Shown here in pieces: positions 8,227 through 17,519 of a stretch of DNA of 64,000 nucleotides (its first letter is position 1; the number at the start of each line of letters is the position of its first letter). The notes beneath the pieces were generated by a model. It saw nothing but the letters and a program-made list of their open reading frames with translations. It did no database searches and was not told the DNA's origin. This DNA is from DASPPM01 sp052143835 (GTDB lineage Bacteria; Pseudomonadota; Alphaproteobacteria; JACZXZ01): positions 1 through 64,000 of the forward strand of contig JBKQRV010000145.1 in NCBI GenBank assembly GCA_052143835.1. The letters run 5' to 3'. Made by a program: the position numbers and the translations under genes.

Positions 8227-8976
8227 TCAGCGCGTGCCATCGCTCGCTATCCCTTGATTGGCCGACACAGTAGCAATACTCCCAAGATAGGCATCAATCA
8301 CCTCCTTCTGCGTAAGGAGGTTGGCAGAGCGCCCTTGAAGGACGATCGCGCCCACGCTGAGCACGATCGTCCGCTCTGCGAAGGTCATTGCAAGATGCGC
8401 GTTCTGCTCAACGAGCAGAATGGTTTGACCGGCCCGTTTGAGCCGGGTGAGCACCTCGAAAATCAGATCGACCATTTGGGGGGCCAAACCCATGGACGGT
8501 TCGTCGAGCATCAGTATCTTGGGCTCACCGATGAGCGCGCGGCCGATCACCAGCATCTGCTGCTCGCCCCCCGAGAGGCTGCCAGCCTTCTGGCGTCGAC
8601 GCTCTCCAAGCCGCGGCAGCATTTCGTAGACCATGTCGAGACCGGCGGTGACGTTCAATGTACCAAGCCGCTGGCGTCCAAGCAGCAAGTTCTCCTCGAC
8701 GGTGAGCGGTCCGAAAAGATGCCTTCCCTCCGGTACCAGCACTACGCCGAGCCGGGCGATCTGATAAGGCTCGAGCTTGGTGAGCTCAACATCGCCAAAT
8801 GTCACCGATCCGTGGGCGGGCGCAATAAGGCCGGAGACCGCGCGGAGCGTGGACGTTTTGCCGGCGCCATTGGGCCCAATCAGCGACAGGCTCTCACCGT
8901 CGTTTACCTCGAATGAGATGCCGTCCACGGCGATGATGCCGCTGTAGCGCACCGTGAGACTCTTAACCCTCAGCAT
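8227..8976 (-). CDS. livF: Branched-chain-type ABC transporter ATPase LivF
   Basis: The 249-residue ATPase has Walker A GPNGAGKT (34-41), a Q-loop region ending VVLVPEGRHLF, the signature LSGGEQQ (134-140) and Walker B with LDEP (157-160). VPEGRHLF is characteristic of LivF rather than LivG. It powers import through the LivH/LivM channel. It directly follows livG with no spacing and is the last core gene of the importer before a 111-base gap to the SCP2-like gene. Confidence 0.93.
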   Translation of the reverse strand: MLRVKSLTVRYSGIIAVDGISFEVNDGESLSLIGPNGAGKTSTLRAVSGLIAPAHGSVTFGDVELTKLEPYQIARLGVVLVPEGRHLFGPLTVEENLLLGRQRLGTLNVTAGLDMVYEMLPRLGERRRQKAGSLSGGEQQMLVIGRALIGEPKILMLDEPSMGLAPQMVDLIFEVLTRLKRAGQTILLVEQNAHLAMTFAERTIVLSVGAIVLQGRSANLLTQKEVIDAYLGSIATVSANQGIASDGTR

Positions 8977-9738
8977 TTAGGCGCGTTGCCTCCCAAGATA
9001 CGCCTCCACGACCATCGGATCAGCGCGCACCGCCTCGGGGGTCCCGATACTGAGAAGCTCGCCGTTGTGGAGGACCGCGACTAGGTCAGCGAGATCCATG
9101 ACGAACTGGACGTTGTGCTCGATGAGCAAGACGGTGATACCGCGCTGCTGCATCTCTCGAATAAGGACCGCGAGCTCCTTGGCTTCTTCGGAATTCAAGC
9201 CGGACGCAGGTTCATCAAGAAGCATCATCCGGGGCGCCACCATTAGGGCGCGCGCGATCTCCAGAAGCCGGACCTTGCCGAGGGGGAGCGCCGAGGCCAA
9301 GCGCTCACGAAGCGCCCAGAGATTGGTCCGCTCAAGCTCCTCTCGCGCAGTGGCGCGTATTGTTCGCTCGCTCGCCATCGTGCGAGGCAAGGCCAACAGC
9401 TGCGCTGCGAGTCCGCCCCTAATGTGACGATGTGCACCTACCAGGGCGTTGTCGAAGACACTCATATCCCGACAGACTTCCGGGGTCTGGAACGTCCGTG
9501 CGATACCCCAACGCGCGCCTTCCTCGGGCGCGCGGCCTGAGATATCGCGCCCCTCAAGCCGGACCATGCCTTCGGTCGGTGCGATGAATCCGCTGATTAC
9601 GTTGAAAAGCGTCGTCTTCCCGGCGCCGTTGGGGCCGATTACCGCCATGATGATCCCTTCCTCAATGGCGAAGCAAACGTCCTTGACGGCCCATAGGCCG
9701 TCGAAGCGCACGCTTACGCCATCGATTTCAAGGAACAT
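8977..9738 (-). CDS. livG: Branched-chain-type ABC transporter ATPase LivG
   Basis: The 253-residue ATPase has Walker A GPNGAGKT (35-42), the LivG-typical GIARTFQTPEVCRDMSVFDN, a Walker B with LDEP (174-177) and an IEHNVQFVMDLAD H-loop. Its signature is LPLGK (151-155) rather than LSGGQ. Variants near LPLG occur in this family, so it is probably still active. ATG 9738 is preferred because GGAGG lies 7-9 bases upstream, and it nearly abuts the livM stop. Confidence 0.92.
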   Translation of the reverse strand: MFLEIDGVSVRFDGLWAVKDVCFAIEEGIIMAVIGPNGAGKTTLFNVISGFIAPTEGMVRLEGRDISGRAPEEGARWGIARTFQTPEVCRDMSVFDNALVGAHRHIRGGLAAQLLALPRTMASERTIRATAREELERTNLWALRERLASALPLGKVRLLEIARALMVAPRMMLLDEPASGLNSEEAKELAVLIREMQQRGITVLLIEHNVQFVMDLADLVAVLHNGELLSIGTPEAVRADPMVVEAYLGRQRA

Positions 9739-9739
9739 G

Positions 9740-10702
9740 CTAGCGGCCTCCAACCGCGCGGGGCACGGTGCTCGGCGCGAAGCGGCGGCGGGCTGTGCCG
9801 AGGAGCGCCATCACCCCGCCTGGTTCGATAGTCAGCAGCACGATGACTAACGCGCCGAAGACGATGCCATAGCCGCTCTTGAGTGCGTGGAGCCATTCCG
9901 GCAGGAAGGTAAGGAGCACGGCACCGATCGCTGCTCCCCAGAGCGAGCCCACACCGCCAATAACGAGTGCAATGAGCAAATTTATTGAGGCGTCAATGGT
10001 GAAGCTATCGGGACTGATATAGCCCACGTAATGAGCATATAGACCGCCCGCGAGGCCCGAGAGTGCTGCGGCAATGGCGAAGACTTCCGATTTGAGCTTT
10101 GGGATGTCAATCCCGACGGACCGCGCAGCAGATTCCGATTCCCGCATCGTCCTCATGGCCCGCCCGTAACCAGTGTGTACCGTTCGGAATGCCATGACGA
10201 ACACTAGAATGGCGAGCCCGCCAGCAAGATAGAACATGCGTCTCGGCGAATCGATCGCGATGATGCCGAAGTCGATAGCCGGAATGCCGGGGAGTCCCGA
10301 AAAGCCGCCTGTTACGGATTCCCATTGACTGACCACGGTATGCACGATTAGGCCGAAGGCCGCAGTGACCATTGCAAGATAATAGCCACGCAGACGCAGG
10401 ACGGGTCGACCGATTGCATAACCGAGGAGGCCGGCGACAGCCGTGCCGATGGCCGTCCCGATCAGCGGTGGCAGGCTTGCGTGAAGCGCAAGATAGGCAG
10501 CTACGTAGGCGCCGATCGCATAGAAGCCGGCCTGTCCGAGCGAAATCTGGCCCGCATAACCGAAGAGAAGCGAGAGTCCAACCGCCTGTATGAGATTGAT
10601 GGCGGCGAAGACCAAGAGATCCAATGTCGATGAGCGTGTAATGACGAGTGGCAGGAGTAGCCAAACGAGGATCGCAGAAGCAATGGGCGCGTATCGCGTC
10701 AT
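9740..10702 (-). CDS. livM: Branched-chain-type ABC transporter permease LivM
   Basis: The 320-residue membrane protein has about 8-10 hydrophobic segments and the LivM hallmarks GYAGQISLGQAGFYAIGAY (about 48), LRGYYLAMVTAAFG (about 103) and NLLIALVIGGVGSLWGAAIG (about 243). It forms half of the import channel. It overlaps livH by 4 bases (ATGA) and is followed at once by livG. Confidence 0.93.
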   Translation of the reverse strand: MTRYAPIASAILVWLLLPLVITRSSTLDLLVFAAINLIQAVGLSLLFGYAGQISLGQAGFYAIGAYVAAYLALHASLPPLIGTAIGTAVAGLLGYAIGRPVLRLRGYYLAMVTAAFGLIVHTVVSQWESVTGGFSGLPGIPAIDFGIIAIDSPRRMFYLAGGLAILVFVMAFRTVHTGYGRAMRTMRESESAARSVGIDIPKLKSEVFAIAAALSGLAGGLYAHYVGYISPDSFTIDASINLLIALVIGGVGSLWGAAIGAVLLTFLPEWLHALKSGYGIVFGALVIVLLTIEPGGVMALLGTARRRFAPSTVPRAVGGR

Positions 10703-11598
10703 CGCCCGAGGGTCTCGGTGTGCCGACGTTCTTGGCGGCCGCCGAAGAGGCCAGAAGGTCTTACCATCAGCACCAGAATGAGGACAATGAGGGCCACCGA
10801 ATCCTTCCAGCCCGACGGCAGGAATGCGACCGAAAGAGATTCGATAAGCCCTAACATCAGCCCGCCGATGATGGCGCTGCTGCTCAAGCCAAAGCCGCCG
10901 ATCGCCGAGGCAGCAAACCCCTTTAGAGCGAGCGTGAAGCCTTCGTCATAGGTCGCGTTGGCGAGCGGCGTTATGAGCGCGCCGGCGAGCGCACCTAGGA
11001 GCGCCGATAGGAAGAAGCTGATACGTACCATGAGCCGTACATTGATGCCCATGAGGTACGCGCCCTCCCGGTCTATGGCGCAGGCGAGCATCTCACGTCC
11101 AAACGATGAACGCGTGTAAAGAAGTTGAAGCAGCGCCATGAAGGTGATGCCGATACCAATCACCCAGAGTGCCTGGAGTTGGACAACGGCACCCAGGATT
11201 CGAAGTGGCGGTCCCTCGGTGAAGGGTGGGAAATAGAGCGGATTGGGACCTACCACGAGTAGCGTGCCGGTCTTGAGCAGCACGGAAACGCCGAGCGTGA
11301 TCATAACCAGCGTCATCACGCTCGCCCGGCGCACGCGTGAGATGGTAAGAAAGTCGATGAGGGCGCCAAGCGCGCCGACCGCGAGCGCCACCAGGAGAAC
11401 GGCTACCGGCGTCGGAACGCCCCATTGGCCGATCGCGAGTGCTGCCAATATCCCGCCCAGCATTACGAACTCGCCCTGGGCGAAGTTGATGATATCGGTA
11501 GCATTGAAGATCAGATTGAAGCCGAGGCCAACGAGGGCGTAGATACTTCCGACCGTGATGCCACTCACGATGAACTGAACAATCATCGCCCCGGTCAT
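10699..11598 (-). CDS. livH: Branched-chain-type ABC transporter permease LivH
   Basis: The 299-residue membrane protein begins with a hydrophobic helix and the LivH pattern GSIYALVGLGFNLIFNATD, IINFAQGEF, and a C-terminal KGFAASAIGGFGLSSSAIIGG block. Together with LivM it makes the import channel. The substrates of such systems range from amino acids to aromatic acids and amides. The binding protein upstream and the hydrolases around it suggest a catabolic substrate and not leucine. Confidence 0.93.
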   Translation of the reverse strand: MTGAMIVQFIVSGITVGSIYALVGLGFNLIFNATDIINFAQGEFVMLGGILAALAIGQWGVPTPVAVLLVALAVGALGALIDFLTISRVRRASVMTLVMITLGVSVLLKTGTLLVVGPNPLYFPPFTEGPPLRILGAVVQLQALWVIGIGITFMALLQLLYTRSSFGREMLACAIDREGAYLMGINVRLMVRISFFLSALLGALAGALITPLANATYDEGFTLALKGFAASAIGGFGLSSSAIIGGLMLGLIESLSVAFLPSGWKDSVALIVLILVLMVRPSGLFGGRQERRHTETLGR

Positions 11599-11634
11599 GA
11601 CAATTTTACCACGATCGCGGCGTCTCGAGCGCTG

Positions 11635-12783
11635 CTACATCCCGTGCTGAAAGCCGTACATCTTGCCTCCTCGCACCTGATCGATCCAGACAGCATCGAG
11701 GCCCAGGCCGTCGTGGTTGCTCGGCGAGAAATTGTAGGTACCCGAAGCGAGCACGAGGTCATGGACCGATTCCATCGCATGCAGCATGTCCGACTTCTTG
11801 CCCTTGGCGAGCTCGAGCGCTTTCGCGTAGATGTGCATGGCGTCCCAGCCGATCGTGTTGTAGGGGTAAAGTCGGAAGTCCGCCCCATGCTTCTCCTTGA
11901 GAAGTCCGGAAAGCTCTTGCTGGCCCGGCGTCACCTTGTCGGGCGCGGTGAGGCCTAAAAGATAAATTCCCTCGGCCGCGGGACCAGCGGCCTCGATGAT
12001 GCCGAGTGTCGCCACACCTTGGCCCGCGATGATGGGCGTCTTGTTACCCAATTGATTGGCGTTGCGAAGCGTCACTGCCATGGTGGATCCCGATCCCCAG
12101 AGCAGCACCGCCTGCGGATTGGCTGCGAGGAGCTTGGTCCACTCGGGCGTGGTGTCAGTCGACGTGTAATTGATCTCTTCGGCACCCACCAAGGTCACGC
12201 CTGTCTCCTTGAGAAGGCCTTTGACAGCATTATAGGCGTCCGTTCCATAAGCGTCGCTCGTGTAAATCATGCCAACGTTTGAAGCATTAAGCTTGTTTTT
12301 GGCGAAGAGGAGCGCCGCCTTCACCTGAAACTCGTCGTTGATCTGGCAGCGGAAGACGTAGGGGTTGTTGAGATGTGTAATCGATATCGTATTGTTGAAG
12401 GCGCAAAGCGGCACCTCGGCCTTCTTCACGATAGGCGCGACGGCGAGCGTATTGCTGCCCAGGTTGGGTCCGATGATGCCATACACGCCGGCATCGATCA
12501 GGTTACGGAAATTGGTGACCGCGACATCGGGCTTGCTCTGATCGTCGCGGATCAAGAGTTTGATGGGATGTCCATCAACGCCGCCCTTCTTATTGATTGC
12601 GTCTGCGGCGAGCTCAATGCTCTCGACTACGGGCACCCCTAGGGAACTTGCGGCTCCGCTCAGCGGCTCCGAAACTCCTAGGGTATAGGGCTCCTTGTCT
12701 GCCGCATCGATCTTCGCGAGAGGAATGGTCGTAAGTGCCGTGGCCGCGAAGAGCAGGGCCGTTCTCAACAAAGTAGCGTTCAT
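11635..12783 (-). CDS. Periplasmic substrate-binding protein of the Liv-type importer
   Basis: The 382-residue protein has an N-terminal signal peptide (MNATLLRTALLFAATALTTI and onward) and the Peripla_BP_6 pattern: PLSGAASSLGVPVVESIELA (about 40), LIRDDQSKPDVAVTNFRNLI, a GIIGPNLGSNTLAVAPI loop and WTKLLAANPQAVLLWG. It captures the substrate in the periplasm for LivHMGF. It is the second gene of the operon, 27 bases after the amidohydrolase, and livH follows 36 bases later. The ligand cannot be predicted. Confidence 0.9.
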   Translation of the reverse strand: MNATLLRTALLFAATALTTIPLAKIDAADKEPYTLGVSEPLSGAASSLGVPVVESIELAADAINKKGGVDGHPIKLLIRDDQSKPDVAVTNFRNLIDAGVYGIIGPNLGSNTLAVAPIVKKAEVPLCAFNNTISITHLNNPYVFRCQINDEFQVKAALLFAKNKLNASNVGMIYTSDAYGTDAYNAVKGLLKETGVTLVGAEEINYTSTDTTPEWTKLLAANPQAVLLWGSGSTMAVTLRNANQLGNKTPIIAGQGVATLGIIEAAGPAAEGIYLLGLTAPDKVTPGQQELSGLLKEKHGADFRLYPYNTIGWDAMHIYAKALELAKGKKSDMLHAMESVHDLVLASGTYNFSPSNHDGLGLDAVWIDQVRGGKMYGFQHGM

Positions 12784-12810
12784 GATGGATCTCCTCTTGT
12801 TCGCTTTCCA

Positions 12811-13647
12811 CTAATAGCAACCAAGGCGGCGCAGCAGTTGGTCGGCGTTCCGGTAAAGCACGCCTTCAAGCGCTTCGTCCTTGAAGGGTAGGCTACGGAT
12901 GCGCGCGAGCGCCGTTTCGACCGGCACGACCGGAAAGCAGCTCGCGAAAAGGATCCGATCCGGGATGATCGTGTTGGCTGCCTCGGCAAAGAGGGCGGCA
13001 CCCGGGAGGTGCGAGTACAGAGATGTGTCGATGTATACGTTCTCGTGACGAAAGGCGATCGCGATTGTCTCCCCAACCCAAGGCCAGCCAGAATGGTCTA
13101 TGACGATGGTTAGTTCGGGAAAGTCGGCTGCCACGTCGTCGATGGCGCGAACGTCGCCATGGACAAGTCGCGGGCCTGCGAAGGGAAGAGGCCCGCAGGT
13201 AATGACAACGGGCACGGCGAGTTCGGCGCACTTGGAGTAGACGGGATAGAGGCGCTTGTCGTTCGCCGGGACAAGGCCGCCGAATGGATCAATGGATACG
13301 CCTTTGAGACCGAGACTGCGGACGGCATGCTCGACAGCCTGAACCGATTTCATGCCACGTAGGGGGTTGATACCAGCGAAACCGATGACCTTATCGGGGA
13401 AGCGGCGCATCGTCTCTGCGACGTATTCGTTGCCGATGTCGTGCCCGTCGGTGCCTTCGGTCTGCCGGCCCGTGAAGACAGCACGTTCGACACCCTTGGC
13501 TGTGAAGTCGGCAACCCACCCGTCAAGCGTCGTCTCCTCGGGCGCCGTCGTGCCAAGCTTTCGCATCACGCTCTTCGTCAGCGGGTGCTTAAGTGCGACC
13601 AGATACTCCGGCGTATTTGGGCGCGAGCGAAAATCGATAATGCGCAA
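12811..13647 (-). CDS. Amidohydrolase-2 family TIM-barrel protein lacking the HxH motif
   Basis: The 278-residue protein belongs to the COG2159 amidohydrolases. It has an N-terminal strand IIDFRSRP, GFAGINPLRG (about 90), LGLKGVSIDPF, an IVIDHSGWPWV strand (about 180) and a final ILFASCFPV. In active metal enzymes of the family the first strand reads DxHxH. Here the two histidines are Arg7 and Arg9, and the late metal aspartate (GSDxP) appears as ASCFP. It may be a cofactor-poor hydrolase or decarboxylase, or a binding protein. It is the first gene of the importer operon, so it should act on the imported compound. Confidence 0.82.
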   Translation of the reverse strand: MRIIDFRSRPNTPEYLVALKHPLTKSVMRKLGTTAPEETTLDGWVADFTAKGVERAVFTGRQTEGTDGHDIGNEYVAETMRRFPDKVIGFAGINPLRGMKSVQAVEHAVRSLGLKGVSIDPFGGLVPANDKRLYPVYSKCAELAVPVVITCGPLPFAGPRLVHGDVRAIDDVAADFPELTIVIDHSGWPWVGETIAIAFRHENVYIDTSLYSHLPGAALFAEAANTIIPDRILFASCFPVVPVETALARIRSLPFKDEALEGVLYRNADQLLRRLGCY

Positions 13648-14334
13648 CGGACCTCATCCTCCTCCCAGTGCGACGTATCTGTTGCATTCGTCCAGCTCAC
13701 CTCCCGGACGACTACCCCTTCCGTGGGCACAACGAGGCATCCAGAACGGGAATGAATTAAGCGGACATTCCCAGGACGATCGGGGATTTCGTGGATTGAT
13801 GGTCAAATTCAGCCTTACCGACAACCCTTCCCCCTCCAAATTGCTACCAAGCATGAGTCGTCTAACGGAGGACACCCTCGATACGGCGGTCGCTCCGATG
13901 GCATATACAGGACCACGCTCGACAGCTCGCACATGCGGGGTCGGTCGGATTCCTGCAGCCTCGCGCGACGCAGTTCCTGTGTAGAGCCAATTCGAACGCG
14001 AGACATTGACCTATATCAAAGGTGCCTCGAAGGGGCCGACGCGGGCCTTGTCATGTCGTTGTTGAATATTTTATCCGGGCTTGCGCACACCGCCTGGTCG
14101 GCTACCCGTACAAAAGCGAGTCACGACATGCCGCGCTCGCCGAAAGCATGCAGAATGACCTTGGTGCGTCTTCGCACCTCACCGAACAGCCCCTCGAAGA
14201 GATACGTTGTCCTGATCACCCGTCGTTGTCCGAGAAGGAAGCGCAGCTGTGCGCAGCAAGCCTCGAAGTCGTCGTCGAGGCAATCCGAAGCCCCTATTGC
14301 TTGTCTTTCGCCGGCCGCGTCGCCGCGACCGAAC
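13648..14334. other. Gap of 687 bases upstream of the Liv operon, no gene supported
   Basis: Short open frames exist on both strands, but none has a recognisable family, a good start or convincing codon use. The stretch must hold the promoter of the minus-strand Liv operon (start 13647). It also contains an FNR/FixK-like box at 14006-14019. The 3' end of dctP follows at 14335. Confidence 0.5.
14006..14019. promoter_or_regulatory. FNR/FixK-like box
   Basis: TTGAC-CTAT-ATCAA differs at one position from the TTGAT-N4-ATCAA site of FNR/FixK/CRP-type regulators. It lies 359 bases upstream of the Liv operon start codon, rather far for direct activation unless the transcript start is distal. It may be chance. 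Confidence 0.3.
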
Positions 14335-15321
14335 CTACTTGGTGTTTGCGGCAGCCTCGATGAGTTCGCGTGGCACCTTGTCATAGTTCTCGGGCCAGGT
14401 CTTCACGGCTAGCGCTCGAAAGGGCTCGCGATCCGGGTGGGTTATCTGCCCCCCGAGCTCGAGCCATTTTTTGGCCATTGCGACAGCGTATTCACGATCA
14501 GCGAGTCTCTCCTTCGGTCGTGCCTCTGCCTCCGCTTGCAAGATTATGTCCTGCAAACCCTTCGGTAACGTCTTCCACCATTTTTCGGAAACAGCCATAA
14601 CTGCTATTGTGTATGCATGATCGAGCTCTGGCGCATACTTCGCGATCTCATAGTCCTTGAAGTTGATCCCGCCCTCAAAAGTCGCATCGACACCGTCGAC
14701 TACGCCTTGCTTTAGCGCAAGATACACTTCGGGACGGGCGATCACGACCGGTATGGCACCAAGTGCACGATAGTACGCGACCAGAGGCGGCGTCTCAGGG
14801 ACCCTGATCTTTAAGCCCTTGAAGTCCGAGGGACTGTTGATGGCCCGCACGCTGTTGTACGCTACGCGGGGGCCCATAGTCCAGAAGCCGAGGACGCGGA
14901 TCCCGGCATCTAGCATTTTCTTGGAGAGCTCAGCCCCGACCGGTCCATCCAACACTTTGTAGACGTGATCGTAGTCACGAAACAGAAATGGCATATTGAA
15001 AAGATCCCAGCTCGCCGCGAACCCTGCGGCCGGAGCTGTGCTGCAGGCGCACGCTTCTATCGTCCCTGTTTGCATTCCACGATAATAGTCCGTTTCTCCC
15101 CCAAGCGTTCCCTTGTAGACCCGGACATTGACCTGAAACTTTCCCTTCACGAGCTCCTCGATGCGCGCCTTCATGTAATCGGTTCCAACGTATATAGGAA
15201 CGGGCAAGTCGGGATAGATGCCCGTGATCTTCATTTGGTATGTTTGGGCAGATGCGATATTTGACCAACCCATGATGACTGCAAAAGCCATCGCACACAC
15301 AGCTAGCACATTTATTTTCAC
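14335..15321 (-). CDS. dctP: TRAP transporter substrate-binding protein, DctP family
   Basis: The 328-residue protein starts at GTG 15321, which follows GGGAGGA by 7 bases, and opens with a clean signal peptide (KINVLAVCAMAFAVIMGW, cleavage near ASA-QT). DctP features follow: YPDLPVPIYVGTDYMKARIE, NMPFLFRDYDHVYKVLDGP (about 110), DFKGLKIRVPETPP (about 165), then ALKQGVVDGVDATFEGG (about 200). It binds a carboxylate in the periplasm for a TRAP permease. The only TRAP permease in view is the DctQM fusion at 18535, so the two probably work together although 3 kb apart. It is second in an operon, 22 bases behind the CMD-like gene. Confidence 0.9.
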   Translation of the reverse strand: MKINVLAVCAMAFAVIMGWSNIASAQTYQMKITGIYPDLPVPIYVGTDYMKARIEELVKGKFQVNVRVYKGTLGGETDYYRGMQTGTIEACACSTAPAAGFAASWDLFNMPFLFRDYDHVYKVLDGPVGAELSKKMLDAGIRVLGFWTMGPRVAYNSVRAINSPSDFKGLKIRVPETPPLVAYYRALGAIPVVIARPEVYLALKQGVVDGVDATFEGGINFKDYEIAKYAPELDHAYTIAVMAVSEKWWKTLPKGLQDIILQAEAEARPKERLADREYAVAMAKKWLELGGQITHPDREPFRALAVKTWPENYDKVPRELIEAAANTK

Positions 15322-15343
15322 AGCAGGTCCTCCCATGTCTAGT

Positions 15344-16069
15344 TTATTTGCTCTTGCCACCGAGATAGTGGCGAACGCCTTCGATCCAGGACACTATTCC
15401 TCCCTCAATCACGGACAGCGCGATTGCTTCGAGGATCTCCTCTTTGGAGGCGCCTGCAGCCGCTGAGGCCTGCGCGTGCAGGCTAATGCCATAGTCGTAA
15501 CGATCCGCACAATTGATGCAGACGAAAGCGAGCTCTTTGATTTTCCGCTTTGCGTGGCCATCCGCGAAGACGATCTCGCGAATGCCCTGGTGACCTTCGA
15601 TCAAAGCCGGCTGCTTTTCGGCAAGCAACTCGACCCAAAGCGGAAGCGAACCGAAGTAGCTTAGGAACTTAGATAAAGTATTCTTCCGTGCGCCGGCGCC
15701 GCTCCGTTGGGAAGATGCGGGCTTCTGCGCTCCCGTTCCCGCGCCGAAAAGCTCTCTTAGCGCGGCGCGTCCCTCGAGGTAGACGAGAATACCCCGCGAG
15801 ACACAGCATGCGAGCAAGAGCTCCTCAACCTCTCCCGTTGTGGCACCTGCTTCGAGCGCCCGACGTGCGAAGCCGAAGGCCGGCTCGTGATGTCGTCGCG
15901 CCGCGCAGGTTGCGAACAGGAGGAGAAGTTTGTCCTTGGTTGGAAGCGCTCCGGGCCGCAACACGGCAGAGAGCTGGGCCGACACCGCCTCGGCTACTTG
16001 ATGCTCGTACTCTGCCCCGATCGATGTTCCGTGCACAAGAGCGCGAAGATCGGACGAAGTAAACTTCAT
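15344..16069 (-). CDS. Tandem carboxymuconolactone-decarboxylase (CMD/AhpD-like) domain protein
   Basis: The 241-residue protein contains two CMD-like halves. The first is about 10-115 (KLLLLFATCAARRHHEPAF, GATTGEVEELLLACCVSRG). The second is about 140-238 (ELAFVCINCADRYDYGISLH, GASKEEILEAIALSVIEGG). The second half keeps a CINC cysteine pair and a following histidine like AhpD-type proteins; the first has only scattered cysteines. CMD proteins open lactones or act as thiol peroxidase partners. It heads the operon with dctP, and a palindrome shared with the GntR promoter lies 63-80 bases upstream, so it probably belongs to the TRAP catabolic regulon. Confidence 0.8.
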   Translation of the reverse strand: MKFTSSDLRALVHGTSIGAEYEHQVAEAVSAQLSAVLRPGALPTKDKLLLLFATCAARRHHEPAFGFARRALEAGATTGEVEELLLACCVSRGILVYLEGRAALRELFGAGTGAQKPASSQRSGAGARKNTLSKFLSYFGSLPLWVELLAEKQPALIEGHQGIREIVFADGHAKRKIKELAFVCINCADRYDYGISLHAQASAAAGASKEEILEAIALSVIEGGIVSWIEGVRHYLGGKSK

Positions 16070-16631
16070 GGTCCCGCCTTCTTACTGCGCCGAAACCTGC
16101 TTGCCCGGTTACTCTTCATAAACGAAAAAGTAAAAGGAGTAAATCTTTTATTTTTGTGTGTATGGGAGCCCTCAGTTCGCCGCTGCTTGAGAGGAACCGT
16201 TCTGCGCCTTGTGGCAGGGCATCCACCTGGGAAAGCGACCCAAGATATTGAATTATTGCGTAAAATTGCCTCGAAGGTGGTCCCAGTCGGCGCCAATCTG
16301 GGTCCCACCTGACCGGTGACGGGAATGCCAGGTGGCGCATTGCTCACCTGCGCGAGGGGAAGCTGCCGGCTGCGGCAATCTCTCAGAGGGCAGGCGCTCC
16401 TGCACCTGGCGCCGGGGACGAAGGGTTGACGACCAATGAGCCCCCGTCGGAGGCGCAGGCTGTAAATCGGCTTCCAACCGCGACCCTCGCCAACATCTGC
16501 TAAAGCTGTTGATTGGGCACCTCTTTTCATCGATTTAGGCGGGCTCACGGTTGGACGCCAAAGGTGGCCCTGCAAAACTTGAAATTCGTTTCGCGTCTCA
16601 GAAAGTTAGTCTCAGAAAGTTAGGTGCCGAT
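16070..16631. other. Gap of 562 bases with an operator and unidentified degenerate sequence
   Basis: The left part holds the promoter region of the CMD-dctP operon, including the palindrome at 16132-16149. From about 16250 to 16560 the sequence is GC-rich and has open frames, yet none matches a family I know. The texture suggests the relic of an insertion element, but I cannot name it. Confidence 0.4.
16132..16149. promoter_or_regulatory. Candidate GntR operator, copy 1
   Basis: AAAAGGAGTAAATCTTTT is an imperfect palindrome. The same 18 bases, with one change (T for A), occur in inverted orientation at 18439-18456 between the GntR gene and the TRAP permease. It lies 63-80 bases upstream of the CMD start codon, a position suited to repression. 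Confidence 0.6.
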
Positions 16632-17519
16632 TCACATAGATCGGGATTCAATCGCGTATCGATCGTAGGTCGCCCTAAGTTCCGAATATCCGAGCATCGC
16701 GGCAAAATCTTGCATGTTAGTTCTTCCTCGCGGAAGGTGCCGCGAGCTGTGTGTTGAAGCAAGGCGAGCGATGTTGTCGCGCAATGCTTCAGCGACTGTC
16801 AGCACCGGCACGAGCGGATAAACGGCGAACCCGGCCACCGATTCAATCTCTTGGCTGGAGAGGTCTTCCTCAAGCCAATTCAGCAACTGCAGCGAAAGCG
16901 GCTTCTTCGCCTTGCGACGAAGCGCTCTTAGATCGTCGATGGATTTGACACATCCGGAGACCGGCTGCACCAAGTCCGCGCCAGCGTCGGCGTAAGCGGC
17001 AAGGCGAGCGATGCACTCAGGCATGTCTATTGCATCGCTTCGTGCAACGATGATCGTGTTTGGATTGGCACGCGCGTCGCATGCAGCTCGGATCTTCGCG
17101 ACGGCTAAATCGATCGGCAGCAATCCAGTGACGCTGCCGAGACACGGGCAGATCTTCGGACTGATCTGGTCTTCGATAACGATTCCGGACACTTGCGCTG
17201 ACTCGAAGGCGCGCACCGTCCGTTGTACGTTGAGAACACTTCCGTAACCGGTATCGCAGTCAGCCACAACGGGCGAGCCGGGGATCGCACTCGCAATTCG
17301 GGACACCACGCTGAGGTTCTCCGTCATGGTATAGAGCTCGAGGTCAGGTTGTCCGAGAAGTGACGCTGATATCCCAAAACCAGTGGTGAATACCGCTTCG
17401 AAACCCGATTGCGCAATGATCTTGGCGCTGAGCGCATCGTAGGCTCCCGCCATCCAGATAGTGCGCTCGGCTTCAACCATCGCACGAAGCCGCTTTGCTT
17501 GCCCGCAAACTTCAATCAT
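16632..17519 (-). CDS. Isocitrate lyase/PEP mutase superfamily enzyme
   Basis: The 295-residue protein shows the superfamily barrel: MAGAYDALSAKIIAQSGFEA (about 24), a VVADCDTGYG metal site (about 84), GIVIEDQISPKICPCLG (about 112), IIVARSDA (about 150) and a GADLVQPVSG strand. In lyases of this family the gating loop reads K-(K/R)-C-G-H. Here it is KICPC, so the cysteine is kept but Gly-His is lost. It may be a carboxyphosphonoenolpyruvate mutase-like, oxaloacetate-decarboxylase-like or methylisocitrate-lyase-like enzyme acting on a C4 acid. It overlaps the GntR gene by 4 bases (ATGA), so regulator and enzyme are co-translated. Confidence 0.82.
   Translation of the reverse strand: MIEVCGQAKRLRAMVEAERTIWMAGAYDALSAKIIAQSGFEAVFTTGFGISASLLGQPDLELYTMTENLSVVSRIASAIPGSPVVADCDTGYGSVLNVQRTVRAFESAQVSGIVIEDQISPKICPCLGSVTGLLPIDLAVAKIRAACDARANPNTIIVARSDAIDMPECIARLAAYADAGADLVQPVSGCVKSIDDLRALRRKAKKPLSLQLLNWLEEDLSSQEIESVAGFAVYPLVPVLTVAEALRDNIARLASTHSSRHLPRGRTNMQDFAAMLGYSELRATYDRYAIESRSM

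Noticed and set aside
16066..16575. A minus-strand frame of 169 codons in the gap before the PEP-mutase-like gene
   Set aside because: There is no family match, it covers the operator at 16132, and its composition shifts along its length. It is more likely debris.
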